Of a stretch of DNA of 45,060 nucleotides, positions 6,632-15,353 are shown piece by piece. Within the stretch, counting starts at the first letter, position 1. Each line of letters begins with the position of its first letter. The notes below the pieces were generated by a model. That model was given only the letters and a program-made list of their open reading frames with translations, was not told where the DNA came from and did no database searches. The stretch is from Bacteroidaceae bacterium (lineage in GTDB: Bacteria > Bacteroidota > Bacteroidia > Bacteroidales > Bacteroidaceae), in the NCBI GenBank assembly GCA_024697785.1, contig JAILEU010000100.1, positions 1 to 45,060 of the forward strand. The letters are read 5' to 3'. The position numbers and the translations under genes were made by a program.

Positions 6632-7048
6632 TCAGGGCATCAGTTCGCTGGGGACTCGCTTCAAGTGCTTGTTGGTACGGATGTAGCGGATGAGGTCGGC
6701 CTCGGGACGGAAGTTGATGCCGATCTGCTTGATGTAGCTCGACGGGTCGAACGAGTCGGTGGGGATGACTGACTCGGCGAAGCACTTCGAGGTGATGCTG
6801 GCCTGGAGGGAGCCAAGCTCGTCGAGGATGACGCGCTGGCCTTGTAGGAGGTGGCTCTTGATGTATTCCTTCATGGCTGTGAGGACGGCCACGACGTCGG
6901 CCTTGGTGCACGTGGTGGCTGACTGTATGTCGTCGGAGAGCTGGCGGAACGTGTAGTCGCCAGTCTTGGTGGCGCGGTTGGTGGCGTACTCAACGCCTTC
7001 GGCACCCTTGGGGTTGGTGCATTTTACGATTTTGTAGGTTATTGGCAT
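6632..7048 (-). CDS. HU-family DNA-binding protein
   Basis: A 138-residue protein of the enlarged HU/IHF-like group common in Bacteroidetes. The first part (MPITYKIVKCTNPKG) is the typical beta-extension, the helical dimerisation region follows (FRQLSDDIQSATTCTKADVVAVLTAMKEYIKSHL split across about residues 34-68), then GQRVILDELGSLQASI, equivalent to HU's V-x-L-x-G-F-G-x-F beta segment. The C-terminal tail is longer than in HU itself. Likely a nucleoid or mobile-element associated DNA-binding protein. It is the last gene of the minus-strand accessory cluster, separated from the HTH gene by 145 bases with a G8 run. Confidence 0.82.
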   Translation of the reverse strand: MPITYKIVKCTNPKGAEGVEYATNRATKTGDYTFRQLSDDIQSATTCTKADVVAVLTAMKEYIKSHLLQGQRVILDELGSLQASITSKCFAESVIPTDSFDPSSYIKQIGINFRPEADLIRYIRTNKHLKRVPSELMP

Positions 7049-7193
7049 AGCAGTAAATAATTAAGAATTAATAATTAACTTTTTTTGGAGGGGGGGGATC
7101 TGTGTTGTTTGTGTTTCCGGAAAAATCTGTTTTTCTTGTTTTTACAATAATAATCACTTTTTTGGGGGATTCCAAATCAGTGGAGACTTTTTT

Positions 7194-8198
7194 TCACTGA
7201 ATGTCAGTGGGCTGAAGATGTCGGGTCTGGGGGTTCCACTGGAGGGAGTGGAGATGGTCGTGACGGTGGCAGATGCGCTCGGCAAAGTAGTTGAGGCTTT
7301 GGATGCGGGTACCGGCGGGGATGTCACCGGCAATGGCGTCAAGAAGCTGACGGAGGCGCTCCTGGAGGAGTCCCGTGGCGAGGAGGTATTCTGCTTCTTC
7401 GCCGAGGGTGGTGCCGGGGATAGCGACTTCATGTTCGAGGCGGACGATGACGTTTTCCGTAATCTCATAGACGGGCATGGGGTGATAGGGCGGACAGGGT
7501 GTGCCGAGAGTGTCGTAGCAGAAGTCGAACAGTGTGCGATAGACTTGTTTCCAGAGGCGCTCCTGGTTGCCTAAGGGGGGGCGTGAGTAGTCGGGCGGGA
7601 AGAAGAACAGCTCGTCGCGGGGGTTCAGGACGTCGCGGCTGAGCTCGGGGACGAGGAGGCGGAAGCCTGTCTGTCCGTCATTGAGTGGGGCAATGAGTCC
7701 CAGTTGTCGCCCGTAGTCCATGAAGCGGCTCAGCGTCTCCTTCGAGGCCTTGACGTGGCGGGTGAGTTCGTTGAGGCTCCAGCGGCAGAGCAAGGTGTTG
7801 TTGAGGCACTGGGTCTTGAGCATGATCAGTGCGCCGCGCATCTTCACCGTGTCACCCTCGGGCACGACGGCGGGGTCGAAGGTCATGTCCATAAACTCGC
7901 GCTCGATGAAGATGAAGTCCTGCACGGGCCACTCGACGAGGTAGGAGTTCCTGCGTCGGGGCTGACCGTCGGGACCCACTTCGCCCCCGCGGTGGATGGT
8001 GATGAAGCCTGCCTCAGCGGCATGGTCCAGATGGCGTCGGACGGTCTTCTCGCTCATGCCCGTCACGCGGGCCAGAGTCTGCTGGGTGACGCACGAGGTG
8101 TGCTTGTGGCGGTCGGTGTGCAGCATCAGCTGGGCCAGGGTCACCAGCTCGTCCATCTTAAGGTGCTCGGCTGCCGAGCGGGGAAAGGGAATGTACAT
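7194..8198 (-). CDS. helix-turn-helix protein, replication-initiator-like or regulatory
   Basis: A 334-residue protein whose N-terminal region (about residues 20-75) contains a winged helix-turn-helix: TCVTQQTLARVTGMSEKTVRR, shown in part, followed by HLDHAAEAGFITIHRGG. A second HTH-like segment appears around WSLNELTRHVKASKETLSRF (about residues 142-161). Two consecutive winged helices are a layout shared with replication initiators and DnaD-like proteins, but I see no diagnostic motif, so the role is open: regulator or replication protein of a mobile element. The C-terminal part is helical and uncharacterised. It is downstream of the unknown 280-residue gene in the same orientation, across a 343-base gap. 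Confidence 0.6.
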   Translation of the reverse strand: MYIPFPRSAAEHLKMDELVTLAQLMLHTDRHKHTSCVTQQTLARVTGMSEKTVRRHLDHAAEAGFITIHRGGEVGPDGQPRRRNSYLVEWPVQDFIFIEREFMDMTFDPAVVPEGDTVKMRGALIMLKTQCLNNTLLCRWSLNELTRHVKASKETLSRFMDYGRQLGLIAPLNDGQTGFRLLVPELSRDVLNPRDELFFFPPDYSRPPLGNQERLWKQVYRTLFDFCYDTLGTPCPPYHPMPVYEITENVIVRLEHEVAIPGTTLGEEAEYLLATGLLQERLRQLLDAIAGDIPAGTRIQSLNYFAERICHRHDHLHSLQWNPQTRHLQPTDIQ

Positions 8199-8220
8199 CG
8201 GTTTAAAAATTTGGTGAGAG

Positions 8221-8295
8221 GTTAGGGGTGAGGGGTTAGGGTTGAAACCTGAATCCTGAATCCTGAAACCTAAATCCTGAAACTTGAAACTTAAG
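8221..8295. repeat. 7-bp-period tandem array (CCTGAAT-type)
   Basis: Successive cctgaat, cctgaat, cctgaaa, cctaaat, cctgaaa, cttgaaa and ctt units follow a short G-rich direct repeat. The array is degenerate but the phase is kept. Confidence 0.75.
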
Positions 8296-8391
8296 GATTG
8301 GAAATCAGTGTTTACGAAAAAAATGCTGAAGTTTAACTCTGAGCAGCCGTCGCAGTGGAATTTCGTCGCCGTAGATTTTTTCCTGAAAACC

Positions 8392-8414
8392 GGGAATCCG
8401 GGCCCTGGATTCCC
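8392..8414 (-). terminator. possible terminator of the 280-residue unknown gene
   Basis: GGGAATCC and GGATTCCC form an 8-bp perfect stem around GGGCCCT. On the minus strand it is followed by GGTTTTC. The T-tract is short, so the call is tentative. Confidence 0.45.
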
Positions 8415-8541
8415 AGTTTTGTATGTTAGTAGTCAGTAGGTAATAGTATGTAGTTAATAGTATATCTGTCACTTTCCGACCACTTGCGAGGCACTTTTCT
8501 TCCACCATGGGGCACTTTTCCGTGGCGTGCCGGCTGAGGGG

Positions 8542-9384
8542 CTATGGCTGCCCCCCATCCGTGTCGGGTTCGCCACCTACGGCTTCACCTCCTTTCTGGC
8601 CTGCCTGGAGGCCTTCAAAGTAATCCTTCAACACGTTTTTCATAACGCCTTCCTTCGAAAGCTGCCGCAGTGTAAACACGCCGTCCCTGATGAGACTTGC
8701 GACGTATTCGCGTACCTCAGGTGTGGCACGCTGGGCATCGACCCTCGGTCGCGCCATGTCTTCCACACCATCGACGAGCTTTCGCTCCCAGCCAGGCACG
8801 GTGGCCAGGTGAATGGCACCTTCCTTGTCCGTTCGGCGACGCTGGGGAGCTTTCCAGCCGATGTACTTCTTCGAGGTCTCGAGACTGAGTCCAGTTGCAT
8901 CCTTGAACTGCATCACGGATTGCATGGCAGGGTCGCCGGTGATGACGGTGATCAGGAAAAACTTCATCTCCTTCGTCATGCGCTTCGGCATGTACTCGAC
9001 GACCGTGCGGCACCACGTCTTGAAGTCGGCGACCTCTGTGGTGTAGTCCTGCACGAACTTCATCTCCGTGACGGAGTAGAAGGCGTCCAGGGTGTCGTCC
9101 GTGGGGATGAAGAGGAGCACGCCGGCCGTGCCCTCCTCAATCTTGTTACCCATGCGATCCACCAGGGTGATGCCAGCCTCCCATGCCACCTTCGGGTCGC
9201 ACGTGCTGTACATCTTCTCCAGCCTGATGGGGCGGACGATGCCTTGTTTAACCTCTGCCGGGCCTTCCATCCCGAGCTTGTCACTCTCTGCTTTTGCAGC
9301 TTTTGTCGCCTTTGCCTTCTGGAAAAGCGGCTGCACGATGGCGAGGATTCGCTCCTCACCGTTGATTTTTGCAAATTTTGTCAT
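8542..9384 (-). CDS. unknown 280-residue protein of the accessory cluster
   Basis: A 280-residue soluble protein with no signal peptide. I do not recognise it. The N-terminus is basic and Ala/Lys-rich (residues 15-35), the middle contains an alpha/beta-like stretch (GVLLFIPTDDTLDAFYSVTEM), followed by MPKRMTKEMKFFLITVITGD and a possible HTH-like segment (MQFKDATGLSLETSKKYIGW). The C-terminus after about residue 255 is Gly/Glu/Asp-rich and probably disordered (GGEAVGGEPDTDGGQP). It sits 13 bases downstream of the 102-residue gene, so the two are very likely one transcript. DNA-related function is a guess from the neighbours (HU-like and HTH proteins). Confidence 0.7.
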   Translation of the reverse strand: MTKFAKINGEERILAIVQPLFQKAKATKAAKAESDKLGMEGPAEVKQGIVRPIRLEKMYSTCDPKVAWEAGITLVDRMGNKIEEGTAGVLLFIPTDDTLDAFYSVTEMKFVQDYTTEVADFKTWCRTVVEYMPKRMTKEMKFFLITVITGDPAMQSVMQFKDATGLSLETSKKYIGWKAPQRRRTDKEGAIHLATVPGWERKLVDGVEDMARPRVDAQRATPEVREYVASLIRDGVFTLRQLSKEGVMKNVLKDYFEGLQAGQKGGEAVGGEPDTDGGQP

Positions 9385-9397
9385 AAGATATTAAAAT

Positions 9398-9706
9398 TTA
9401 GAATTTTCTGATCCATTTTTGTTTTTTGTAAACGGAAATGTTGATTACGGTTGTCTCGCCCTCCTCCTGTTCAATGAAGATGGTATGAGTTAGTCGTTGG
9501 TTTCCATTCTCGTCATAATAGACGCCCTGCTTTTCAGAGCAGTCGATGATGCTTTCGTCGCCTGAGTGGCTGACGTAGTCATCTACCATCAGGCCGAGCT
9601 CGTCGAAGAAGGCTGGCCAGTCAAGGCCGGCCAGTTTGTTATTCACTTGTGCTTCGTTTAACGCCTGAAGCGCGACGCCCACTGAGGGGAAATTTTTCTT
9701 ATCCAT
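9398..9706 (-). CDS. unknown 102-residue acidic protein of the accessory cluster
   Basis: A 102-residue acidic soluble protein (MDKKNFPSVGVALQALNEAQ...) with a basic C-terminal tail (VYKKQKWIRKF). There is no recognised family. The helical N-terminal half and a beta-strand-rich C-terminal half (THTIFIEQEEGETTVINISVY) suggest a small alpha/beta domain. It is followed after 13 bases by the 280-residue gene. Its own leader is unusually long: the nearest upstream -7 box is at 9878-9885, about 170 bases before the start codon, and the leader carries a possible 33-codon ORF. Confidence 0.68.
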   Translation of the reverse strand: MDKKNFPSVGVALQALNEAQVNNKLAGLDWPAFFDELGLMVDDYVSHSGDESIIDCSEKQGVYYDENGNQRLTHTIFIEQEEGETTVINISVYKKQKWIRKF

Positions 9707-9716
9707 AGCTTTTTTT

Positions 9717-9818
9717 TTAGCTATTCGTTGGGCTCCTTCGCTGTCGCACGGCTCCTACGTCCGTTTGGTCAGCTTCGGGTTTACCCCCGACTCTTCGCCG
9801 GGCAACTCTCCTCTTCAT
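9717..9818 (-). CDS. possible Arg-rich leader ORF (33 aa) or structured leader RNA
   Basis: Downstream of a -7 box (9878-9885) an ATG at 9818 opens a 33-codon frame that ends ten bases before the 102-residue gene. The peptide is very basic (MKRRVARRRVGGKPEAD..., Arg/Lys-rich, ending RRSPTNS). The region is GC-rich, unlike the AT-rich gaps nearby, and contains short repeats (GGCTCC twice on the plus strand) and small hairpins (GGGGGTAAACCC). It may be a leader peptide, a small regulatory RNA or a leftover of a structured element; coding is not established. Confidence 0.3.
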   Translation of the reverse strand: MKRRVARRRVGGKPEADQTDVGAVRQRRSPTNS

Positions 9819-9877
9819 TGCTCCCTGCGTATATAATAAGGCCTTCGCAGCGGGCAACTCAGAATCGAATTGCGCTG

Positions 9878-9885
9878 CAAAGGTA
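9878..9885 (-). promoter_or_regulatory. -7 element TACCTTTG of the 102/280-residue gene pair
   Basis: The minus-strand TACCTTTG matches the -7 consensus. A TTTG at 9903-9906 is 17 bp upstream, shorter than the usual 19-20. Confidence 0.5.
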
Positions 9886-9993
9886 TTACAAAAAAAAACG
9901 CACAAATGCAAGCTTTTTTGCATAAGTGCGTTACACGTAGGTTGTTTTTTGCTTTTACGTATTCACGTAGGTCGAGTGTAGGTTATACGTAGG

Positions 9994-10764
9994 TCAAGAC
10001 GCTTCTTTCAGGCACCCGTCAAGGAGCTTTTCTACCGAGCTGGTGTCTGGCACATCTATATAGTCACCGGTCTTTACATCGAGTTTATTCTTCATCGGCA
10101 GCTTTACGTTCCTCCCGAAATTATCTGCTAACGTCTTACAGTTGATATCAGGCTGGCAATAGGCCACGACGAAATTGACGAACGGGGCATACTTTTCCTT
10201 GACAAACACCTCTATTATCTTCCTGTCCTTCAGGTACGCATAGACCAGCCGCCACCAACGCTTCTGTTCCTTCGGCTCTGCAGGCCAGTCCGCAGCCTGC
10301 ACCTTGTCATAGAGCTTGTGCATAATCCCCTCAACATCGACGGTATATTTTTTCCCACCGAACGTCACCTCATTCTTAAGCTTAAGCCGTTTCTTCTTCG
10401 TCACCCCTTCAGGAATGGGTGGGTACACGGGCTCATTCTTTCGCGGAGGTAAGAGGAGGTCTTCTTCATCGTCTTCAAGCAACGACAAATCGGGCTTGCT
10501 GACTTTAGTTGACATTGATTTTTTCTCGGCTGATTTGATACCATGTCTCAGTTTGTTTCTGGTGCCTTTGAAATCTTTTAAAGCTTCACGCCTGGCTTTT
10601 TCGGCCTTTTCCAGATTTGCCGATGCTTCAATTAACGTGCCCGCCTTATCTGATAATTCTTTATTAGTCATAAGATCGAAGAATAACTCATACTCCTCAT
10701 TTGCCTTCTTCATTTTTTGCATATTGTCTTCCAACATGCCTTTCAGAAAATCGTCGATTTCCAT
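9994..10764 (-). CDS. unknown coiled-coil protein, first gene of the accessory cluster
   Basis: A 256-residue cytoplasmic protein. Residues 1-80 are strongly helical and charged, likely coiled coil (MKKANEEYELFFDLM, EKAEKARREALKDFKGTR). A Lys/Ser/Asp-rich, probably disordered linker follows (about 80-125, EDDEEDLLLPPRKNEP), then a folded C-terminal domain (about 130-256) with KRWWRLVYAYLKDRKIIEVFV and FVNFVVAYCQPDINC. No known family recognised. The open frame extends to 10818, but the -7 element at 10788-10795 lies inside that extension, so the start is MEIDDFLKGM at 10764. Expressed from a canonical promoter that resembles the valS cassette in its A/T-rich part. Confidence 0.72.
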   Translation of the reverse strand: MEIDDFLKGMLEDNMQKMKKANEEYELFFDLMTNKELSDKAGTLIEASANLEKAEKARREALKDFKGTRNKLRHGIKSAEKKSMSTKVSKPDLSLLEDDEEDLLLPPRKNEPVYPPIPEGVTKKKRLKLKNEVTFGGKKYTVDVEGIMHKLYDKVQAADWPAEPKEQKRWWRLVYAYLKDRKIIEVFVKEKYAPFVNFVVAYCQPDINCKTLADNFGRNVKLPMKNKLDVKTGDYIDVPDTSSVEKLLDGCLKEAS

Positions 10765-10787
10765 TTGTCTAACGTTATTTTTTTCCG

Positions 10788-10819
10788 CAAAGATACCTCC
10801 CTCGGGGCAAAAATGCAAA
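10788..10819 (-). promoter_or_regulatory. promoter (TTTG - 20 bp - TATCTTTG) of the coiled-coil gene
   Basis: Minus-strand TTTG at 10816-10819 and TATCTTTG at 10788-10795 with exactly 20 bp between. The -33 lies in a GATTTATTTGCATTT context reminiscent of the dispersed cassette. Confidence 0.82.
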
Positions 10820-10867
10820 TAAATCGGGAATCTTCCTCGATAATTCTTTTTTTCGCAACTTTAACCC

Positions 10868-10947
10868 ACCTTCGGGGTTTTTAGATGAACGGCGGCTCGG
10901 ATAATTGCAAATAAATTTGCATTATCGCTCGCCTTGCACTACCTTTG
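10868..10947 (+). promoter_or_regulatory. valS promoter inside dispersed cassette (copy A)
   Basis: In order: ACCTTCGGGGTTTTTAGA, then GCGGCTCGG, a dyad ATAATTGCAAAT / ATTTGCATTAT, CGCTCGCCTTG and -7 TACCTTTG (10940-10947). The right arm of the dyad holds the -33 TTTG (10916-10919), 20 bp from the -7. Closely related cassettes lie at 17433, 17516, 20911 and 22500. Confidence 0.85.
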
Positions 10948-10991
10948 CAGCCGTTTTAAATAGAATAAGGTAAAAGATAACAAGAGAGAAT

Positions 10992-13751
10992 ATGGAACTG
11001 GCAAGCAAGTACAGCCCCGCCGAGGTCGAGGGCAAATGGTATCAGTATTGGATGGACAACCGGCTCTTCGCAAGCCGTCCCGACGGCCGCGAACCTTACA
11101 CCGTGGTCATCCCGCCGCCCAACGTCACCGGTGTGCTCCACATGGGGCATGTCCTCAACGAAACCATCCAGGACATCCTCGTGCGCCATGCCCGCATGGA
11201 GGGTAAGAATGCCTGCTGGGTGCCCGGTACGGACCACGCCTCCATCGCCACCGAAGCCAAGGTCATCAAACGCCTGGCCGAGAAGGGCATCCGCAAGAGC
11301 GACCTCACACGCGAGGAGTTCCTGCGCCATGCCTGGGACTGGACGGACGAGCACGGCGGCATCATCCTCCGTCAGCTGCGTCAGCTGGGATGCTCGTGCG
11401 ACTGGGACCGCACAGCCTTCACCATGGACGAAGAGCGTTCGCGCAGCGTCATCCGCGTCTTCTGCGACCTCTACGACAAAGGCCTCATCTACCGTGGTTT
11501 GCGCATGGTCAACTGGGACCCCGAGCGTCAGACAGCCCTCTCGGACGAGGAGGTCATCTATCACGACGAACACTCGCACTTGTTCTATCTGCGCTACTAC
11601 GTCGATGAGCCTGCCGGCAGTACCGACGGCGAGGAACCCGATGCACAGGTGCTCGCAGCCACAGACCCCTTCGACCCCACGGTGAAGCACCAGATTGTCC
11701 ATCGCGACAGCCAGGGCCGACGCTATGCCGTCGTCGCCACCACACGTCCCGAAACCATCATGGGCGACGTCGCCGTCTGCATCAATCCCAAGGATCCGAA
11801 GAACACCTGGCTGCGCGGCAAGCGCGTCATCGTCCCCCTCGTCGGCAGGGTCGTCCCCATCATCGAGGACCGCTATGTGGAGATTGAGTTCGGCACAGGC
11901 TGCCTGAAGGTCACCCCTGCCCACGACGTCAACGACTATGCCCTCGGCCAGAAGTACGACCTCGAGGCCATCGACATCTTCAATCCCGACGCCACCCTCT
12001 CGGAGGCCGCCGGACTTTATGTGGGCATGGACCGCTTCGACTGCAGACGGCAGATTGTCAAGGACTTGGACGCCGCCGCCCTCTTAGAGAAGGTCGAGGA
12101 CTACGACAACAAGGTGGGATACTCCGAGCGTACCAACGTGCCCATCGAGCCGCGCCTCTCGCTGCAGTGGTTCATCCGCATGCAGCACTTTGCCGACATC
12201 GCCCTGCCCCCCGTCATGAACGACGACATACGGTTCTATCCGCCCAAGTACAAGAACACCTACCGCACGTGGCTTGAGAACATCAAGGACTGGTGCATCA
12301 GCCGCCAGCTCTGGTGGGGCCATCGCATCCCCGCCTACTTCCTGCCCGGTCAGGACGATGTGCCCGACGCCGAGCGTCAGTACGTGGTGGCCGAGACCAT
12401 CGACAAGGCTGTGGAGAAAGCACGCCTCATCAAGGGCTACGAGACCGTCACCGCCGACCAGCTCACCCAGGACGAGGGAGCCCTCGACACCTGGTTCTCG
12501 TCGTGGCTCTGGCCCATCAGCCTCTTCGACGGCATCAACAATCCCGGCAACCCCGAGATCAGCTACTACTACCCCACCTCGGACCTCGTCACCGGCCCCG
12601 ACATCATCTTCTTCTGGGTGGCACGCATGATCATGGCCGGCTACGAATACCTCGGCGACAAGCCGTTCCACAACGTCTATTTCACAGGCATCGTGCGCGA
12701 TAAGCTCGGACGCAAGATGTCGAAGAGCCTGGGCAACAGTCCCGACCCCCTGGACCTCATCGCCAAGTACGGCGCCGACGGCGTGCGCATGGGCATGATG
12801 CTCTCTGCCCCCGCAGGCAACGACATCCTCTTCGACGAAAGCCTATGCGAGCAGGGACGTAACTTTAACAACAAGATCTGGAACTGCTTCCGCCTCGTCA
12901 AGGGCTGGACGGTGGACGACACAGCCACTCCCTCCGAAGCAGCACGGACGGCCGTCAGCTGGTTCAACGAAAAGTTGAAGCAGACCGCCGCGCTGGTCGA
13001 GGACCACTTCTCGAAATACCGCATCTCGGATGCCCTGATGGCTGTCTATAACCTCTTCTGGAACGAGTTCTCGGCCTGGTACCTCGAGATGATCAAGCCT
13101 GCCTACGGCTCACCCCTCGACCGTCCGACCTACGACGCCACCCTCCACAACTTCGACTGCCTGCTCCGTCTGCTCCATCCCTTCATGCCCTTCATCACCG
13201 AAGAGCTCTGGCAGAACATCGAGGAGCGACGCACGGGCGAAAGCATTATGTTCCAGCCCGTTTCCATCATCGGCACAGACGCCGACGAACAGCTCATCCG
13301 CGACTTCGAGACCGTGAAGGAAGTCATCTCCAACGTCCGTGCCATCCGCCTCCAGAAGGGTGTGGCCCAGAAGGAAGAGCTCACCCTTGAGATTGTGGGC
13401 GGCAACGCCACCACCGATGCCTACCAGGCCGTCATCCTCAAGATGGCCAACCTCTGCGCTATCAACACCGTCAGCGAGAAGAGCCAGGGAGCAGCCAGCT
13501 TCATGGTGGGAACCACGGAATACGCCGTTCCCCTCGGCAACCTGATGGACGTGGAGGCCGAACTGAAGAAGCTGACCGACGAGCTCACATACGCCGAAGG
13601 CTCGCTGCGCATCGTGATGAACAAGCTGAACAACGCCAACTTCGTCAGCCGTGCCCCCGAAGCCGTCGTCGCTGCCGAGCGTAAGAAACAAGCCGATGCC
13701 GAGTCACGCATAGCCTCACTCCGTGCCGCCATCGAAGCCCTCAAAAGCTAA
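10992..13751 (+). CDS. valS: valine--tRNA ligase
   Basis: A class I aminoacyl-tRNA synthetase charging tRNA-Val with valine; cytoplasmic, essential for translation. The 919-residue protein has the nucleotide-binding HMGH motif at residues 50-53 in the valyl-specific context [13 protein letters not shown], and KMSKS at 575-579. The CP1 editing domain lies between (around residues 190-420, with [13 protein letters not shown]), the anticodon-binding domain follows, and the end is the family's C-terminal coiled coil ([12 protein letters not shown] onward). Transcription starts from the dispersed promoter cassette at 10868-10947, giving a leader of about 40 bases. A CCGGA-type 9-bp array follows within about 10 bases of the stop. 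Confidence 0.98.
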   Translation: MELASKYSPAEVEGKWYQYWMDNRLFASRPDGREPYTVVIPPPNVTGVLHMGHVLNETIQDILVRHARMEGKNACWVPGTDHASIATEAKVIKRLAEKGIRKSDLTREEFLRHAWDWTDEHGGIILRQLRQLGCSCDWDRTAFTMDEERSRSVIRVFCDLYDKGLIYRGLRMVNWDPERQTALSDEEVIYHDEHSHLFYLRYYVDEPAGSTDGEEPDAQVLAATDPFDPTVKHQIVHRDSQGRRYAVVATTRPETIMGDVAVCINPKDPKNTWLRGKRVIVPLVGRVVPIIEDRYVEIEFGTGCLKVTPAHDVNDYALGQKYDLEAIDIFNPDATLSEAAGLYVGMDRFDCRRQIVKDLDAAALLEKVEDYDNKVGYSERTNVPIEPRLSLQWFIRMQHFADIALPPVMNDDIRFYPPKYKNTYRTWLENIKDWCISRQLWWGHRIPAYFLPGQDDVPDAERQYVVAETIDKAVEKARLIKGYETVTADQLTQDEGALDTWFSSWLWPISLFDGINNPGNPEISYYYPTSDLVTGPDIIFFWVARMIMAGYEYLGDKPFHNVYFTGIVRDKLGRKMSKSLGNSPDPLDLIAKYGADGVRMGMMLSAPAGNDILFDESLCEQGRNFNNKIWNCFRLVKGWTVDDTATPSEAARTAVSWFNEKLKQTAALVEDHFSKYRISDALMAVYNLFWNEFSAWYLEMIKPAYGSPLDRPTYDATLHNFDCLLRLLHPFMPFITEELWQNIEERRTGESIMFQPVSIIGTDADEQLIRDFETVKEVISNVRAIRLQKGVAQKEELTLEIVGGNATTDAYQAVILKMANLCAINTVSEKSQGAASFMVGTTEYAVPLGNLMDVEAELKKLTDELTYAEGSLRIVMNKLNNANFVSRAPEAVVAAERKKQADAESRIASLRAAIEALKS

Positions 13752-13760
13752 CGAATCATC

Positions 13761-13852
13761 CCGGAAAATCCGGAAATCCCGGATAATCCGGATAATCCGG
13801 AAACTCCGGAAACTCCGGAATAGTCCGGAAATTCCGGAAAACCCAGAAAACC
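13761..13852. repeat. 9-bp-period CCGGATAAT / CCGGAAACT array
   Basis: About ten degenerate units (ccggaaaat, ccggaaatc, ccggataat twice, ccggaaact twice, and so on) fill the gap between valS and the next gene. The 9-base phase is kept apart from single-base slips. Confidence 0.88.
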
Positions 13853-13871
13853 CACCCAATCTGATTAGAAA

Positions 13872-14753
13872 ATGAACAAGAAATCCACGACTATCATCGC
13901 TGTCCTCGCGGCCCTTGTGCTGATTGCAGCCGTTGCCGTGCTCAGCCTCAACCTCCGCAAGGCCCAGAAGACCAACGAGGAGATGACGCAGCTTTTCGAA
14001 ATCGAAAAAGAAGAGATGGAGAACGAATACTCCACGTTCGCCTCGCAGTACGACGAGATGCAGCTCATGATCAGCAACGACTCGCTGCAGGCCCAGCTCG
14101 AACGCGAGAAGGAGCGCACCCAGCGCCTGCTGGAGGAACTGAAGAACACCAAGGCCACCGATGCCGCCGAGATTACCCGCCTGAAAAAAGAACTCGCCAC
14201 GGTGAAGAAAGTCATGCGGGGCTACATCGTGCAGATTGACTCGCTCAACCAGCTGAACGAGAAGCTCCACAACGAGAATCGTCAGGTGCGCCGCCAGTAT
14301 GCCGCTGCCACACAGCAGATCAGCACCTTGCAGGAAGAGGCCAAGACGCTCTCGAACAAGGTCACCCTGGCCTCGCAGCTCGACGCCACAGGCTTCTCGG
14401 TCGCCTCGAACAACAAGCGCGGCAAAGCCACCAAGAAGGTGAAGGACGTCACCCAGCTGGCCATCTCGTTCACCATCACCAAGAACATCACCGCCCAGAC
14501 GGGCGAGCGCGACCTCTACGTCCGCATCATGAAGCCCGACGGCGACGTCCTCACCAAGAACGCCTCGAAGACCTTCGCCTACGAGAACACCAAGCTCGAG
14601 TATTCCATCAAGAAAACCATCGAATATACGGGCGAGGAACAGCCCGTTACCGTCTATTGGGACGTCGAGGAATTCCTCCCTGCCGGCACCTACACGGTCT
14701 ATGTCTTTGCCGGTGGCGTGATGATTGGCGAGAAGAGCTTCACCCTCGACTAA
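13872..14753 (+). CDS. membrane-anchored coiled-coil protein, unknown function
   Basis: A 293-residue protein: a short basic N-terminus, one hydrophobic segment (about residues 8-27, TTIIAVLAALVLIAAVAVLS) acting as signal anchor, a long coiled coil (about residues 30-165, heptad-like with LEREKERTQRLLEELKNT), and a C-terminal beta-rich domain (about 190-293) with FTITKNITAQTGERDLYVRI and YTVYVFAGGVMIGEKSF. The topology would put the coiled coil and beta domain in the periplasm. Similar proteins are widespread in Bacteroidales without known role. It lies 120 bases after valS across the CCGGA array and ends at a bidirectional terminator. Confidence 0.72.
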   Translation: MNKKSTTIIAVLAALVLIAAVAVLSLNLRKAQKTNEEMTQLFEIEKEEMENEYSTFASQYDEMQLMISNDSLQAQLEREKERTQRLLEELKNTKATDAAEITRLKKELATVKKVMRGYIVQIDSLNQLNEKLHNENRQVRRQYAAATQQISTLQEEAKTLSNKVTLASQLDATGFSVASNNKRGKATKKVKDVTQLAISFTITKNITAQTGERDLYVRIMKPDGDVLTKNASKTFAYENTKLEYSIKKTIEYTGEEQPVTVYWDVEEFLPAGTYTVYVFAGGVMIGEKSFTLD

Positions 14754-14773
14754 GCAGCACTCCTGCCATTACA

Positions 14774-14820
14774 AACAGAAAGGTGGCCACACGATTGCGT
14801 CCGTGGTCACCTTTCTGTTT
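14774..14820. terminator. terminator between convergent genes
   Basis: CAGAAAGGTGGCCAC pairs with GTGGTCACCTTTCTG (one mismatch), with TTT following on the plus strand and TTTGTAA on the minus strand. It serves the coiled-coil gene and possibly the Spy-like gene. Confidence 0.8.
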
Positions 14821-14857
14821 TCTTTCAGTCAGTCTTCTCTATTATCTGTTCACTTTT

Positions 14858-15340
14858 TTACTGCTTCCTCGGCCCCGGCTGAGGCATGTTGCCCAAAGGC
14901 ATGCCTCCACGCTGCATGTTGTTGAGCAGCTCGCGGCGGAAAGCCTCCTCGGCCATCTGGATCTTCAGCAGTTTCGAAGCAGGGAGAACAGCTTTGAACT
15001 TAGGCAGATAGTCCTTTTCAAGCTTGTCGCACTTCATCTTCATCTCAGCCGTTTCGTCTAACAGCTCTGAAGCCTCGTCCTCGGTCAGCCCGTCGGCCAT
15101 CAGCTGGCGCGTCTTACGCCTCAGCTGGCCGTTGAGCTTGAATTTCTCGCTCTGCAACTCGAAGTAGAGGGGGAAGAAAGCCGCAGCCTCCGTCTCGGTC
15201 AGACCGGCGCGTTGGGTGAGGAACTCCTGCTGCTTGGCCTTGAATTCCTCGGGTTTCATGAAGCGTCCGCCCTGTCTGTCCTGAGCCGAGCTGACGGTCA
15301 GAAAGCAGAGCGATACAAGGAGTAACGTAATCTTTTTCAT
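14858..15340 (-). CDS. Spy/CpxP-like periplasmic protein
   Basis: A 160-residue exported protein: signal peptide (MKKITLLLVSLCFLTVSSAQ) and an all-helical mature part with alternating charged residues, including LTETEAAAFFPLYFELQ and LLDETAEMKMKCDKLEKDY, then a Met/Gly/Pro-rich tail (NMQRGGMPLGNMPQPGP). The helical periplasmic layout and position behind an ECF sigma factor and an anti-sigma-like gene are typical for a Bacteroidetes sensor or chaperone-like component of envelope stress response; homology to Spy/CpxP is inferred from pattern only. It begins 13 bases after the preceding gene ends, so the two are co-transcribed. Confidence 0.65.
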   Translation of the reverse strand: MKKITLLLVSLCFLTVSSAQDRQGGRFMKPEEFKAKQQEFLTQRAGLTETEAAAFFPLYFELQSEKFKLNGQLRRKTRQLMADGLTEDEASELLDETAEMKMKCDKLEKDYLPKFKAVLPASKLLKIQMAEEAFRRELLNNMQRGGMPLGNMPQPGPRKQ

Positions 15341-15353
15341 CCGTTTGTTAAGG

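Larger units (their letters stand above)
8199..8541. other. intergenic gap with short tandem arrays and a hairpin
   Basis: No gene supported. It contains G-rich ttaggggtgaggggtt repeats (8221-8242), a 7-bp-period array of (t)gaa(t/a)cct units (about 8242-8295), the hairpin GGGAATCC-N7-GGATTCCC at 8392-8414, and a degenerate TAGTA/TAATAGT run (about 8422-8465). The hairpin lies past the end of the minus-strand 280-residue gene and has TTTT shortly after it on that strand, so it may be its terminator. Confidence 0.55.

Noticed and set aside
8305-8508. Minus-strand 67-codon ORF
   Set aside because: It runs through a hairpin and a degenerate TAGTA repeat tract, and the Tyr/Leu/Thr-rich stretch simply reflects the repeats.
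8527-9411. Plus-strand 294-codon ORF opposite the 280-residue gene
   Set aside because: Both strands are open here. The minus frame has better start spacing (13 bases after the preceding gene), a balanced composition and fits the direction of its neighbours; the plus frame is His/Leu/Arg-rich without domains.
10956-11924. Minus-strand ORF of 322 codons over valS
   Set aside because: Antisense to the catalytic part of valS, acidic low-complexity product, no family.
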